The position numbers and the translations under genes were made by a program. DNA of 64,000 nucleotides from QHCA01 sp003244095 (lineage in GTDB: Bacteria > Actinomycetota > Actinomycetes > Mycobacteriales > QHCA01). Location: contig JBBQNN010000015.1 in NCBI GenBank assembly GCA_038329965.1, positions 1 through 64,000 of the forward strand. Direction: 5' to 3'. Of this stretch, positions 42,845-51,878 are shown in pieces; position 1 is the stretch's first letter, and each line of letters opens with the position of its first letter. The notes under the pieces are model-generated. The model was not told the DNA's origin and made no database searches. It saw only the letters and a list, made by a program, of their open reading frames with translations.

Positions 42845-43798
42845 GTGGACAATCCTCCCGAGCACCGCATCGGCGACCGCGACCGGCGGGCCGTCGACGA
42901 CCGCCTGCAACGGGCGACCGGCGAGGGCCTGCTGACCCTGGCCGAGTACGACGAGCGCTCGGGTCAGCTCTGGCGGGCCAGGACCCGCAGCGAGCTCGAG
43001 GCCGTCACCGCCGACCTCCCGCCCGAGTCGGGACCGCCCGTGCCCGATACCGGGCAACCTGGCCGGCCGGCCCGACGCCTGTGGGCCGTCCTTTCAGAGG
43101 ACAAGATGTCCGGCGTCGTGCTGCCCGGGCAGCGCCTGCAGGCCACGGCGATCCTCGGATCGGCGCAGGTCGACCTGCGCCGCGACGACCTGCCCGCCCA
43201 CGTCGACCTGCAGGTGGTCAGCCTGCTCGGCGAGGTGGTGGTGCTCGTCCGGCCCGATGTGACGGTGCGGCTCAGCGGTGCGTCGGTCCTGGGTTCCCGC
43301 GAGGTCCAGCTGCCCGGGCATGCCCCGGCCACGCCGGTCGTGGACATCAACGCGATCGCGGTGCTCGGCTCGGTCGTGGTCCGGTCCACGTCGGAGACAG
43401 GGGCCGGCGAGGTGGCGACGACGGGGTCGTCGAACCGGCCCGAGCGGCGGCGCCGGCGCTCGCTGTGGCGTGGGCTGGCCGCCGTCGCTCTCGCGGTCGG
43501 CATCACGGCGGGCGGCGTCGCCGTCGTCGGGCACGGCTCCGACGGCAGGGCGGTGTTCGGCAGCACCGTCGTGCACAAGGGCGCCCAGGACGTCGACGTC
43601 GGCGTGCTGTTCGGCAGCGTGACGGTCGTCGTACCGGACAACACGCGGGTGGTCACCGACGGCACGGTGGTGTTCGGCAGCCTGAACTGCGACACGGCGT
43701 GTTCGCCCGACCGGGGAGGCCCGGTGGTGCACGTGCACGGCTCCGGTGGCTTCGGCAGCGTCGACGTCCAGACGCAGAGCGAGTACGGCGGCGGCTGA
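42845..43798 (+). CDS. DUF1707 + LiaF-like membrane protein
   Basis: A 317-aa protein. It starts with a DUF1707 domain (HRIGDRDRRAVDDRLQRATGEGLLTLAEYDER, residues 6-37), common in actinobacterial envelope proteins. It continues with beta-helix-like repeats of the LiaF/YvqF C-terminal type (ATAILGSAQVDLR, VVSLLGEVVVLV, AVLGSVVV). A membrane helix (about 212-235) follows, then a second repeat block (VVFGSLNC, GGFGSVDV). It starts at GTG 42845. LiaF proteins damp cell-wall stress signalling; a similar role here is inference. Confidence 0.8.
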   Translation: MDNPPEHRIGDRDRRAVDDRLQRATGEGLLTLAEYDERSGQLWRARTRSELEAVTADLPPESGPPVPDTGQPGRPARRLWAVLSEDKMSGVVLPGQRLQATAILGSAQVDLRRDDLPAHVDLQVVSLLGEVVVLVRPDVTVRLSGASVLGSREVQLPGHAPATPVVDINAIAVLGSVVVRSTSETGAGEVATTGSSNRPERRRRRSLWRGLAAVALAVGITAGGVAVVGHGSDGRAVFGSTVVHKGAQDVDVGVLFGSVTVVVPDNTRVVTDGTVVFGSLNCDTACSPDRGGPVVHVHGSGGFGSVDVQTQSEYGGG

Positions 43799-43810
43799 GC
43801 GGGCGACGGC

Positions 43811-43848
43811 GTGCCTCAGGTGTGCCTCAGGTGTGCCTCAGGTGTGCC
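43811..43848. repeat. 11-bp tandem repeat (GTGCCTCAGGT x3)
   Basis: Three perfect copies of GTGCCTCAGGT plus GTGCC. The stop codon of the ABC permease gene on the minus strand (43838-43840) lies inside the repeat, so copy number changes could move that stop and alter the C-terminus. Confidence 0.85.
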
Positions 43849-44848
43849 GGGTTCGCACCACGACCGTGATGCACACCGCGGTGAGGACCGTCGCGATGCC
43901 GGCGAAGATCAGCCCCTCGATCACCTGCAGCGTCCAGAATTGCGACGCCGGCAGGTAGTCGTAGACGACGTGCATCTGCACGTGGGCGACCTTGGCCAGG
44001 CAGGTGCTGTCGATCTCCCGGCCGTGGATGGCCGAGGCCGGACAGTACGGCCGCAGCAGATCCGTGGTCATCGGACCGGGATCCCCGCCGGCCGGGCCGA
44101 GGATGGTGGCGTGCAAGACCACGTTCTCACCGGACAGGCCGGGCCCCGGGATCGGATCGACCCCGGTCGGATTCGCGAACAGCGTGCTCATCGGGAAGTC
44201 GACGGTGTGCCTACTCGACGGCAGGAAGGACCGGCGGGAGATGTGAAAGTACACGCGCGCGGCGACGAACCCGGCCAGCGTGACCGCCATCGCCGGGATC
44301 GCCCGGCGCGTCAGCGCTCCGATCGCGGCGCCGAGCGCGACGGCGAAGAGCACGTACCCCGCCGGCGCCAAACCCTGGATGTCGAACCAGTTGCCCCCGA
44401 GGCGGGGACCGAACGCTGGGGTCAGCGGGGCCAGCGCCCAGCCGGACAGGAGGCCGAGCCCGAGCGCGACGGCGACGCTGACAGCGAGGACGAGCCCGAG
44501 TTGGGTGCTCACCCAGCGCAGCCGGGTGACCGACTGCGTCCAGGCGACCCGGTGCGTGCCGCCCTCGATCTCGCGGGCGATCAGCGGTGCACCCCAGAAC
44601 ATCCCCGCCAGCAGCGGCAACCCGATCAGGCCGGTGGCAGCCGGTGGCAGCCAGTGATAGTCGTGGTGCAGGCGCGCGTACGCCGCCCCGCAGCCGCCGT
44701 CGGCCTGCAGGCAGGTAGCCAGGCCGACCTCCCGAGCGGTGGCCCGCAGCCTGAGACCGATCACGACCAGCGCGGCGGCCACGGCGAGAACGACCAGGCC
44801 ACCCGTCCTGGCCTCGGCCCGGTGCTGGCGCCAGGTGAGCCAGATCAT
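43838..44848 (-). CDS. ABC-2-type membrane permease
   Basis: A 336-aa membrane protein with about six helices and a large extracellular loop (about 200-300) with two cysteines. It begins MIWLTWRQHRAEA, typical of actinobacterial ABC-2 permeases beside GntR/YtrA regulators, and contains APLIAREIEGGTHRVAWTQS, the coupling-helix region. The ATG overlaps the ATPase stop. Cargo unknown; such systems often answer cell-wall antibiotics. Confidence 0.85.
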   Translation of the reverse strand: MIWLTWRQHRAEARTGGLVVLAVAAALVVIGLRLRATAREVGLATCLQADGGCGAAYARLHHDYHWLPPAATGLIGLPLLAGMFWGAPLIAREIEGGTHRVAWTQSVTRLRWVSTQLGLVLAVSVAVALGLGLLSGWALAPLTPAFGPRLGGNWFDIQGLAPAGYVLFAVALGAAIGALTRRAIPAMAVTLAGFVAARVYFHISRRSFLPSSRHTVDFPMSTLFANPTGVDPIPGPGLSGENVVLHATILGPAGGDPGPMTTDLLRPYCPASAIHGREIDSTCLAKVAHVQMHVVYDYLPASQFWTLQVIEGLIFAGIATVLTAVCITVVVRTRHT

Positions 44849-45750
44849 GACCGCACAGCCGACGCGTCCAGGCGGTGCACCGGCGCGTCGTGTTGCTCCA
44901 GGTAGACCAGGACCAGGTCCTCGAGGTCGACGGGGCTCGTCTGCAGGGCTGGACTCAGCAGGGCAGCGGAGGTCCGTACCAGTAACCGGGCATGCCGGTC
45001 CTGTCGCGACGAGACGATGACGTGCACGCCGGCCGGCATCCGCGCCGCCGCATCCGGCGGCCCGACGACCCACTGGTGCTCCTCGAGGAGGCCGTCGATG
45101 TCGCCGGCGAGGCGCAACTGCCCGTCGCAGATGACGATCAGGAAGTCGCAGGCCCGGCCCAACTCTCCGATCAGGTGTGAGGACAGCATGACCGACGTGC
45201 CGCGGGCGGCGACGGCCATCAGCGACTGCAAGAAGTCGCGCCGGGCGAGCGGATCGAGGCTGGCCAGGGGCTCGTCGAGCACGAGCAGGTCGGGCTGTTT
45301 GCCGATCGCCAGTGCGAGGGCCAGCTGCGCGCGTTGCCCGCCGGACAGTTTCGCCACCGGCCGGTCGAGGGGGACCTTGGCGGCCGCCAGTCGCTCGCGG
45401 GCGGCGGTCTCGTCCCAGCGCGAGTTGAGGCTGCGGCCCATGTGCAGCACGTCGGTGGCGCTGAAGCCGCGATACAGGGGGCAGTCCTGGGCGACGAAGC
45501 CGACGCTGGCCAGGAAGTCCGGCACGTTGGCCGGGCGCCGGCCGAACACGGAGATCTCGCCCTCCGACGGCGACAACAGGCCGACCAGCAGGTTGAGCAA
45601 AGTGGTCTTACCTGCGCCGTTGGGTCCGACCAGCGCCGCGACACTGCCCGCGGGCACCCGCACGCTGCAGTCGCGCAGCGCCCACAGGCCACCGAAGCGC
45701 CGCCCCAGACCAGTCGTCTGGATGGCGGCGGTCTCGATGGCCACCGTCAT
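44845..45750 (-). CDS. ABC transporter ATPase
   Basis: A 301-aa ATPase. Walker A GPNGAGKTT lies near residue 42, signature LSGGQRAQLALALAIG near 136, Walker B LLVLDEPLASLDP and a switch His in SSHLIGELG. The C-terminal 80 residues form an extra domain. The gene overlaps the GntR gene before it and the permease after it, so regulator, ATPase and permease make one coupled cassette. Confidence 0.92.
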   Translation of the reverse strand: MTVAIETAAIQTTGLGRRFGGLWALRDCSVRVPAGSVAALVGPNGAGKTTLLNLLVGLLSPSEGEISVFGRRPANVPDFLASVGFVAQDCPLYRGFSATDVLHMGRSLNSRWDETAARERLAAAKVPLDRPVAKLSGGQRAQLALALAIGKQPDLLVLDEPLASLDPLARRDFLQSLMAVAARGTSVMLSSHLIGELGRACDFLIVICDGQLRLAGDIDGLLEEHQWVVGPPDAAARMPAGVHVIVSSRQDRHARLLVRTSAALLSPALQTSPVDLEDLVLVYLEQHDAPVHRLDASAVRS

Positions 45751-46136
45751 GCCGTGTCCGCCGTACGGAGATCGCGCAGCGTGGCGCTGACGAGGTCGAC
45801 GATCCCGTCGTCGTCGAGACCGGCTGCGCGCGCAGTGGCAACCCATTGGGTGAGGCTGCCGGTCAGTGACGACAGCGACCCGCGGGTGAGCTGGGTGAGG
45901 CTCTTCTTGATGAAGGTGCCCTGGCCCGGCCGGCCTGCGGCCAACCCCTCCCGCTCCAGCTCGCGGTAGGCCTTGAGGACGGTGTTGGGGTTGACCGCGG
46001 CTCCCGTGGCGACTTCGTGCACCGTCGGCAACTTGTCCCCCGGCTCCAGCCAGCCCAGGCGCAGTGCCTGCTTGACCTGTTGGACGATCTGCAGGTACGG
46101 AGCCATGCCGCCGCGCTCGATCCGGAACTCGATCAC
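45747..46136 (-). CDS. GntR/YtrA-type regulator
   Basis: A 129-aa GntR regulator of the YtrA subfamily. It has a winged helix (PYLQIVQQVKQALRLGWLEPGDKLPTVHEVA, then NPNTVLKAYRELEREGL) and a short C-terminal helical dimer part. YtrA members repress their own ABC operon. GTG 46136 starts close behind an AT-rich promoter-like stretch. It overlaps the ATPase start. Confidence 0.9.
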   Translation of the reverse strand: MIEFRIERGGMAPYLQIVQQVKQALRLGWLEPGDKLPTVHEVATGAAVNPNTVLKAYRELEREGLAAGRPGQGTFIKKSLTQLTRGSLSSLTGSLTQWVATARAAGLDDDGIVDLVSATLRDLRTADTA

Positions 46137-46141
46137 CCGAG

Positions 46142-46172
46142 CAAGCTATATTAACTAGGGAGATAGATCAAG
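46142..46172. promoter_or_regulatory. AT-rich divergent promoter/operator region
   Basis: An AT-rich island (CTATATTAACTAGG...GATAGATCAA) in otherwise GC-rich DNA, between the GntR cassette and the MBL gene. On the minus strand TTGATC and TATAGC lie 15 bp apart as possible -35/-10 boxes; the short CTAT...ATAG arms could be the YtrA-type operator. Confidence 0.45.
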
Positions 46173-46197
46173 CGCCTATCGGAGGACACTGAAGCCG

Positions 46198-46893
46198 ATG
46201 AGTGCGCCCGCGGTTCATCGAGTGGATTTCGGCTACTTCGTCCGGCCGGCCGGCGAAACCGGCACCGGCGCGGCGCGGGTGGAGCCGTGCCTGGGCTACG
46301 TCGTCGAGCACGCGGGGGGGCGGCTGCTGTTCGACACCGGGATGGGCGCCGACCCCGAGGTGGACGCCCACTACCGGCCCCGCCGACGTCCGTTGCCGGA
46401 TGCGCTGGCCGCCGTCGGGCTGCGCACCGATGATGTCGACCTGGTCGTCAACTGCCACCTGCACTTCGACCACTGCGGCGGCAACCCGCGGCTGGCAGGG
46501 CGGCCGATCTTCACGCAGCGGGCGGAGCTGGCGGCCGCCAGGGGCTCGGCCGAGTACACGCTGCCGGAAGTGGTGGACTCCCCCGGCCTGGTCTACACCG
46601 AGCTCGACGGAGAAGCCGAGGTCCTGCCCGGAATCCTGGTCATCCCCACGCCGGGACACACCGACGGGCACCAGTCGCTCGTCGTACGCCGAGACGACGG
46701 CACCGTGGTGGTCGTCGCCGGGCAGGGCCACGACTCGGCGACGGCCTACTCCGCCGACGCCCTGGCGTGGCGGGCGCGGCACGAGGGACACGTACCCTCC
46801 GTTGCGATAACCCGGGCGTGGGTGGACCGCCTCCAGCGACTCGACCCCGCCCGCGTGGTGTTCGCCCACGACCACGCCGTGTGGCAGCCGTGA
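46198..46893 (+). CDS. MBL-fold hydrolase (lactonase-like)
   Basis: A 231-aa metallo-beta-lactamase-fold enzyme. The zinc motif NCHLHFDHCGGN (HxHxDH) lies near residue 84, with a later His in TPGHTDGHQSL and another in FAHDHAVW. LLFDTGMGADPEV resembles N-acyl-homoserine lactonases of the AttM/AiiA group, which cut lactone rings, but other substrates are possible. The ATG is preceded by CGGAGG 12 nt upstream. It diverges from the GntR-ABC cassette. Confidence 0.87.
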   Translation: MSAPAVHRVDFGYFVRPAGETGTGAARVEPCLGYVVEHAGGRLLFDTGMGADPEVDAHYRPRRRPLPDALAAVGLRTDDVDLVVNCHLHFDHCGGNPRLAGRPIFTQRAELAAARGSAEYTLPEVVDSPGLVYTELDGEAEVLPGILVIPTPGHTDGHQSLVVRRDDGTVVVVAGQGHDSATAYSADALAWRARHEGHVPSVAITRAWVDRLQRLDPARVVFAHDHAVWQP

Positions 46894-46909
46894 CCGCGGA
46901 TCGCTCCGG

Positions 46910-48244
46910 TCATGCTCCGGACAACGGCGCCAACTTTCCCGTGAGCGGAATCTGCGGCAGGGCCTTGTTGGCGACCACGGTGAGGTCGTACTGGAAGTTC
47001 TTGCCGGGCAGCCACTGGCCGCCCACCAGGTTGGTCTTGGCGACATTGCGTACCGGGCGGCCGTTCCACGAGATCGGCCCGACCATCGTGTCCAGGTTGG
47101 TGCTGGCGATGGCGTCGCGAATCGTGCCGGGGTCGGAGATGTCGCCGGCGCGGCGCAGCACGTCGATTGCCACCTCGAACAGGGAATGCACGAACCCGAT
47201 GGGCTGGGTCCACTGCCGCCTGGTCGACGCGGTGTAGGCATCGGCGAGCTGCTTGGCCGACTGGCCGGTCAGCGAGGAGTTGAACGGATGCGACGGGCTC
47301 CACCACACCTCGGCAGTCAGGCCGTTGGCGAGCGGGCCGAGCTGCTGGACGGAGGTCGGAAACAGCAGTGCCTTGCCGATCGACGCGATCTTCGGCCGGA
47401 AACCCTGGGCGTGGGCCTGAGCCCAGAAGGACGCGAAGTCGGGGAACAGCGGGATTCCGGTGAGGATCTGGACGTCGTTGTCCTTGAACAGCTTGATCTG
47501 CTTCGACCAGTCCTTGACCGTCAGGTCGCGGTAGGGCTGGGCATCGACCAGGGTGTAGCCAGCCTGCGTCAGATGTACCGGGAATCCGTTGACCGGGTCG
47601 CGGAACGCACCACCATCGATATCTCCCGGCCAGAGGGCACCGACCACCTTGTTGGTGTCGACGCGCTTCCACATGTCGAGGAACACGGCGATGAACTCGT
47701 CGATGCCGAAGAAGTAATGATAGGTCCACTCGAACCCGCGCTCTGGCTTGCCCTGCCGGCCGAAGAACCATGCCTGCCAGGGGCACAGTGACGACACGCA
47801 GGGGACACCTGCCGCCTCGCATGCGCTGCTGACCGGATTGGCCATCTCCGGCGTTTCGCCAGTCAGCATGATGTCGATGCGGTCGTCCTTGATCAGGCTG
47901 TTCGCGGCGGCGGCCGCCTTCTTCGTGTCGGACTGCGCGTCGCGGAGCAGGATCTCGACGGGGTGCCGCGTGCCGGCCCGGTCGATCCCGTCGCCGATCG
48001 CCCGGCGGATGCCGTTGAGGATGAACGTGTCGGCTTCCGCGAACGGCGCGAGCGGCCCAGTCGACGGAGTCACGAAACCGATCTTGAGCGTGCGCCCGTT
48101 GCGTGGCGTCACCCGCTGGGGTGAGCAAGCTGTCAACAGCGTCGCGGGAGCGCCGAGGGCAACGGCGGCAGCCCCGGCAGTGCGCAGGAAGCCACGTCGA
48201 TCCAGGCTCCCGGAGGGCAGGTCGGCGTCGGGCTGCTGTTGCAT
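46910..48244 (-). CDS. orphan Tat-type ABC binding lipoprotein
   Basis: A 444-aa type 1 periplasmic-binding protein of the branched-chain amino acid/amide group. The N-terminus carries a twin-arginine signal LDRRGFLRTAG and a lipobox-like LLTAC. Mature marks: IGFVTPSTGPLAPFAEAD, the ENDS-type cleft residues and IDIMLTGETPEMANPVS. ATG 48244 follows AGGAAG. No permease or ATPase gene of the Liv type is next to it, so it either serves a transporter elsewhere or acts as a sensor. Confidence 0.87.
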   Translation of the reverse strand: MQQQPDADLPSGSLDRRGFLRTAGAAAVALGAPATLLTACSPQRVTPRNGRTLKIGFVTPSTGPLAPFAEADTFILNGIRRAIGDGIDRAGTRHPVEILLRDAQSDTKKAAAAANSLIKDDRIDIMLTGETPEMANPVSSACEAAGVPCVSSLCPWQAWFFGRQGKPERGFEWTYHYFFGIDEFIAVFLDMWKRVDTNKVVGALWPGDIDGGAFRDPVNGFPVHLTQAGYTLVDAQPYRDLTVKDWSKQIKLFKDNDVQILTGIPLFPDFASFWAQAHAQGFRPKIASIGKALLFPTSVQQLGPLANGLTAEVWWSPSHPFNSSLTGQSAKQLADAYTASTRRQWTQPIGFVHSLFEVAIDVLRRAGDISDPGTIRDAIASTNLDTMVGPISWNGRPVRNVAKTNLVGGQWLPGKNFQYDLTVVANKALPQIPLTGKLAPLSGA

Positions 48245-48428
48245 TCCACTCACTTCCTGAACACTCCCAGCCGGATGTACGGGTGACCGAGCCACACCAC
48301 TCACCCGGGTCAGGGTGATATCGGCGCACGGCTCCGCCCCGAAAGCAAGAAATGCCACCCCTGTAATTCAGCGCCCCTGTGCGTCTCGCCGTACTCCGGC
48401 GGTCCGGGCCGCGTCGCGGGCAGCCGGG

Positions 48429-49175
48429 CTAGCGCGTGCTGCTGACCCTGTCACGCTGGCTGGGGACCGTCACACCACCAGCGATAGCCATGCCGTGACG
48501 CATGTCGCCAGCCGGCCGTGATCGCCGGGCCAGCGCCGTGATCGCCACGACGACTACGGCCGCTTCGGCGCAGACGGCCAGCACGCCCACCGGCTCGAAC
48601 CAGTTGCCGACATCGCCGGCGATCATCGGAGAGGCAATCAGTCGGGTGGCCGCGTACCTGCCCACCGAATGCCCGCCGAGGGTCGCGGCTGCCGTGTACA
48701 CGATCGAGGTGTCCTCAACCAGTACGGAGATGGCGAGAAGAACGAGCGCCGCGATGACGCCGATGAACATGAAGGCGAGGTACGGCGCCTCCTCCAAGGT
48801 GAGTGCGACCACCGGCACGTGTGCGGCGGCGGCCACGAGAGCTGCACCAGCCACCAGCCACCTCTGCGGAGCGTGCCGGGCCTGATTCCAGGGTGATGTC
48901 GTTTTAGCGGCTTGGGCCTTCTCAATTGTCGCACCCTGGTGCCAGCGCGATAACTGTACGTGACCATGCTGTTTCCTGACGAGCGTCGACGACTCTGCCC
49001 CGATGGGGGACGAAGGAGGGCAAAGCGGGGGGAAAGGCGAGCGGAGGCACGAATTTATCAGCACCGTATGAGCCGCATGTACGGCTATGAGCGTGGTAGC
49101 TATCCGCCTCTTGTGCCTCCAGGCAGGACAAATGTCACGCTTCGTGAGAAAACTGCGGCACTGGGGGTTACGCAA
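48429..49175 (-). CDS. small membrane protein, start uncertain
   Basis: The C-terminal 150 residues are a four-helix membrane protein (WLVAGAALVAAAAHVPVVAL, AFMFIGVIAALVLLAISVLV, and two more), with LEEAPYLAF between helices 1 and 2. This resembles small actinobacterial membrane proteins of unknown role. The first 95 residues look non-coding, with no family likeness, so the true start is probably further in. No ATG or GTG with an RBS is visible there, and the gene may have lost its start. Confidence 0.5.
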   Translation of the reverse strand: MRNPQCRSFLTKRDICPAWRHKRRIATTLIAVHAAHTVLINSCLRSPFPPLCPPSSPIGAESSTLVRKQHGHVQLSRWHQGATIEKAQAAKTTSPWNQARHAPQRWLVAGAALVAAAAHVPVVALTLEEAPYLAFMFIGVIAALVLLAISVLVEDTSIVYTAAATLGGHSVGRYAATRLIASPMIAGDVGNWFEPVGVLAVCAEAAVVVVAITALARRSRPAGDMRHGMAIAGGVTVPSQRDRVSSTR

Positions 49176-49321
49176 GGCGAATCTCGTGTGCCAGTATCTG
49201 CGTTGGCCACCTCGGGCTCACCCAACCGGCCAGTCGACGAACCGTCCTGCCGAGAAGATGCGGAGGTCACTGCCTGGGGGTCGTACTCGCCCAGTTGGGG
49301 GGTCCACACCGAAGAGGATGC

Positions 49322-50278
49322 ATGCAATTCGCCTTCAGACGCCGGCTCGTCCTAGCGCTATCCGCTCTTGCTCTCGCTCTGGCTACTCCAATGATCACTT
49401 CGGCAGCTATCGCCCCGAGGTCAGCACCGACCCCGCCTAGGGGCCCGAGCCCAGCGCCGGCCACGGCTACCGCCTCCGTCGCGGGATCAGCGCCGGCTTC
49501 GGCCCCGGCCCCGGCCCCGGCCGCCGCACGCCCAGCATCGGTCGCCTCCTTCGGAGCCTCGATCAACTCCTCCGACGACGTCCGACGACTCTCCACTCAG
49601 CTGCGCCGTCCACTGAGCACGGTGCGGGTGTTCCTCGGTGGCACGCCGAGCGCCTGGTCGCGCAACGCCGTGCTGGCGACGATCCCGGCCGGCGGAACCG
49701 TTGCCGTCTCGTTCCGGTCCGGTACGCCCGCCCAGGTGACGAAGTTCCTGTCGAGCCGTCCCAAGACGCTGAAGTGCTTCGCGACGTACTTCCACGAGCC
49801 GGAAGACAACTTCACGACGGCGGCGAAGAAGGCCGCCTACCGGGCGAGTTGGCACGCATATGGGCCGGCCATCAGGAAAACAGGCTGCAAGCCCACCCTG
49901 ATCTTGATGAAGTGGTCGCTGAACGCCAACTCAGGGCGCCACTGGCATGACTGGTACTCCAAGGGTGACGTCGACGTGCTTGCCTTCGACGCCTACAACA
50001 CGAGGGCGAAGGTCGGAGGGTACGGCACACCCAGCCAGTACCTGGCTCCGATCATCGCCGCGTCGGCCGAGACCGGTCTCCCCTGGGCATTGACCGAGCT
50101 GGCCTCCGACATTCCTCGCGGCACCAGGTCGACCGACCGGGCTGCCTGGACGCACGGGGTGGCAGTCGCGGCGGCGGCCCAACCGAGATTCCAGTTCGCG
50201 ACCTGGTGGGACGTGCTGTCCAACAGCGGCCGTGACTACCGTCTCGACTCCGCAGCCGCCTTGGCCTGGCACCCCTGA
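49322..50278 (+). CDS. secreted glycoside-hydrolase-like protein
   Basis: A 318-aa exported protein. The signal peptide (1-28) is followed by an Ala/Pro linker (about 30-72) and a TIM-barrel-like domain. CFATYFHEPEDNF near residue 158 has the acid/base Glu in the H-E-P-E setting of GH26-like enzymes, and LPWALTELASDIPRG near 254 could hold the second Glu. LAFDAYN and FATWWDVLSN also fit this fold. It starts at ATG 49322 after GAAGAGG. Substrate unknown. Confidence 0.72.
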   Translation: MQFAFRRRLVLALSALALALATPMITSAAIAPRSAPTPPRGPSPAPATATASVAGSAPASAPAPAPAAARPASVASFGASINSSDDVRRLSTQLRRPLSTVRVFLGGTPSAWSRNAVLATIPAGGTVAVSFRSGTPAQVTKFLSSRPKTLKCFATYFHEPEDNFTTAAKKAAYRASWHAYGPAIRKTGCKPTLILMKWSLNANSGRHWHDWYSKGDVDVLAFDAYNTRAKVGGYGTPSQYLAPIIAASAETGLPWALTELASDIPRGTRSTDRAAWTHGVAVAAAAQPRFQFATWWDVLSNSGRDYRLDSAAALAWHP

Positions 50279-50585
50279 CCCTCCGCAGTGTCTCGCCGGG
50301 GCGCGCGAGGTTCCCGCGCATTCGTCATCGGATGGTTCGTGCGCACCGCGCTCGACGCACCCGTCTCGCGTGGGCTCGGCTTGAACACTGCGAAAGCCAG
50401 TCTGACGGTCATCGCTACACGTCCGGGAAAGGTCAGCTCGTCGCCTTCAACGACACCGGCCATCTCACCTGATGCAAGCGTTGCACCGTCGGCAACGTCA
50501 GTAGGTGGCGGGTCCTGGCCCGGCAGGGGCTGGGCCGATGAACCCGAAGGTGTTGTTCGCGCGAGACACCAAGGGGCGCGCTGGA
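50279..50585. other. no gene recognised
   Basis: A 307-bp stretch between the GH-like gene and the broken MFS gene. Frames on both strands are open (for example a minus-strand GDELTFPGRVAMTVRLAF) but lack a start, RBS or family likeness. Confidence 0.4.
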
Positions 50586-51062
50586 ATGGCGGGAGGGGGA
50601 TCACTGGCGCGGCAGGTCGGGTCTGTGGGCGGCGTACGCGATCAGCGCTGCCGGCACGTGGCTCGCGTTCGACTCGTTTCCCTTGATCGCGATTCTCGTA
50701 CTGCACGCCGGGCCGACCGAGGTATCGCTACTCGCAGCTGCTGGGCTGGCGGTGGGGGCGTTGGTAGCAGTGCCGCTCGGCCCGTGGGTGGAGTTCCGCC
50801 GCAAACGGCCGGTGATGGTTGCGATGGACCTGACCCGGTTCGCGGCGTTGCTGAGCGTCCCCGTCGCGTTCGCGCTCGGCTGGCTCAGCTTCGCCCACCT
50901 TGTGATCGTGGCGGTCATCGTCGGCGCGGCCGACATCACCTTCACGGCCGCCATCGCCGCACTGACCGCCCTGTGGGGCCTGCTGGCCAGCGTCACCACC
51001 CTCCGGTCCGCGGTCGCCGGTCTCCTCATCCTGGCAACCCCGCTCCTGCTCCCCCGACACGA
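50586..51062 (+). pseudogene. MFS transporter remnant
   Basis: ATG 50586 opens MAGGGSLARQVG, then one base is lost near 50620 and the MFS text goes on as LWAAYAISAAGTWLAFDSFPL and FRRKRPVMVAMDLTRFAAL, the typical helix 2-3 loop. After ADITFTAA the sequence jumps to WGLLASVTTLRSAVAG and LLLPR, the end of such proteins. Several hundred codons are missing in the middle. Confidence 0.72.
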
Positions 51063-51188
51063 CCATGGACGAGCGAGAGCCGGCCCGGAGCCACACATGA
51101 CACACCGCAACTTGCCATCGATCCCTGCAGGCAGACTGCGGCCGTCCGCCGATGCGGCGCTGTTCTCCCCTCCGGTCTGCCGAAGTGC

Positions 51189-51878
51189 ATGGAGTTGCGG
51201 ACAGCCCGGCGGGCCTGCGACCAGCCTGCGTCGGTGAAGCTTGCGTTCGGCGCGCAGGGCGGCCCCGGGTCCACCGTGGTCTGCCTGCCGATGTTCTGCA
51301 CCTCTCGAGCGATGACCGCCGCGGGCCTGTCGCCCGCCCTCTCCGGCGCAGGCCTCCGCGAGCTGTACGTCGACCTTTTCGGTCACGGTGACTCACCGTG
51401 ACCGGAAGTGGCCACCTCCGAAGCGGTGTTCGATGCGGTGGTCAGCTTCGTCAAGGAGGCCGCCGTTGGGCCGGTACTCGTGGCCGGTTGTTCGTACGGC
51501 GGCTATCTGGCTGCCGGCCTCGCCCGCCGCCATCCCGAACTCGTGCGCGGACTGCTCCTGGTCTCTCCCGGTGTCATAGCAGCGCCCACCAAGCGGCACC
51601 TTCCCTCGGACGTCGAACTGACCAGCGAGAAAAGCCGGCTCGCTGCCGCTCCACCCGAACTACACACCCACTTCGATCTCGCCGTGGCTCGGCGGAGCGC
51701 CTCTTCCACGACGTTCGAGTTTTGGCTGGCTGCGGGTGCCACGTCGCAGTACTCGTTGTGGGCGGCGGCCCCGGTCGGATCTGCCCGCTCAGGCGTGGTG
51801 TCCGAAAGGCTGCCCGAAGGAGCACCGTCGGGCTCCCAGTCCCCGATGAGCATTGAACGTGTCCCAGATGAAGAGTGA
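51189..51878 (+). pseudogene. alpha/beta hydrolase with in-frame TGA
   Basis: From ATG 51189 the frame reads LRELYVDLFGHGDSP, then TGA at 51399-51401, and in the same frame goes on as EVATSEAVFDAVVSFV and VLVAGCSYGGYLAAGLARRHPELVRGLLLVSPG. The nucleophile elbow is G-C-S-Y-G-G. Both sides belong to one alpha/beta hydrolase. The C-terminal 70 residues no longer look like the family. A GTG at 51408 could restart translation, but the product would lack the oxyanion loop. Most likely a dead gene. Confidence 0.68.

Noticed and set aside
42749..43057. N-terminal extension of the metallophosphoesterase
   Set aside because: It lies antisense to the DUF1707 gene start and has no likeness to a domain; GTG 42748 begins the likely protein.
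46910..48329. Long Arg-rich frame on the same strand across the orphan binding-protein gene
   Set aside because: It is a shadow frame in GC-rich DNA; the binding-protein frame has the signal peptide, lipobox and family motifs.
49000..49321. Possible c-di-AMP or c-di-GMP riboswitch before the secreted GH-like gene
   Set aside because: G-rich stretches are present, but I could not match the conserved core of either riboswitch class.
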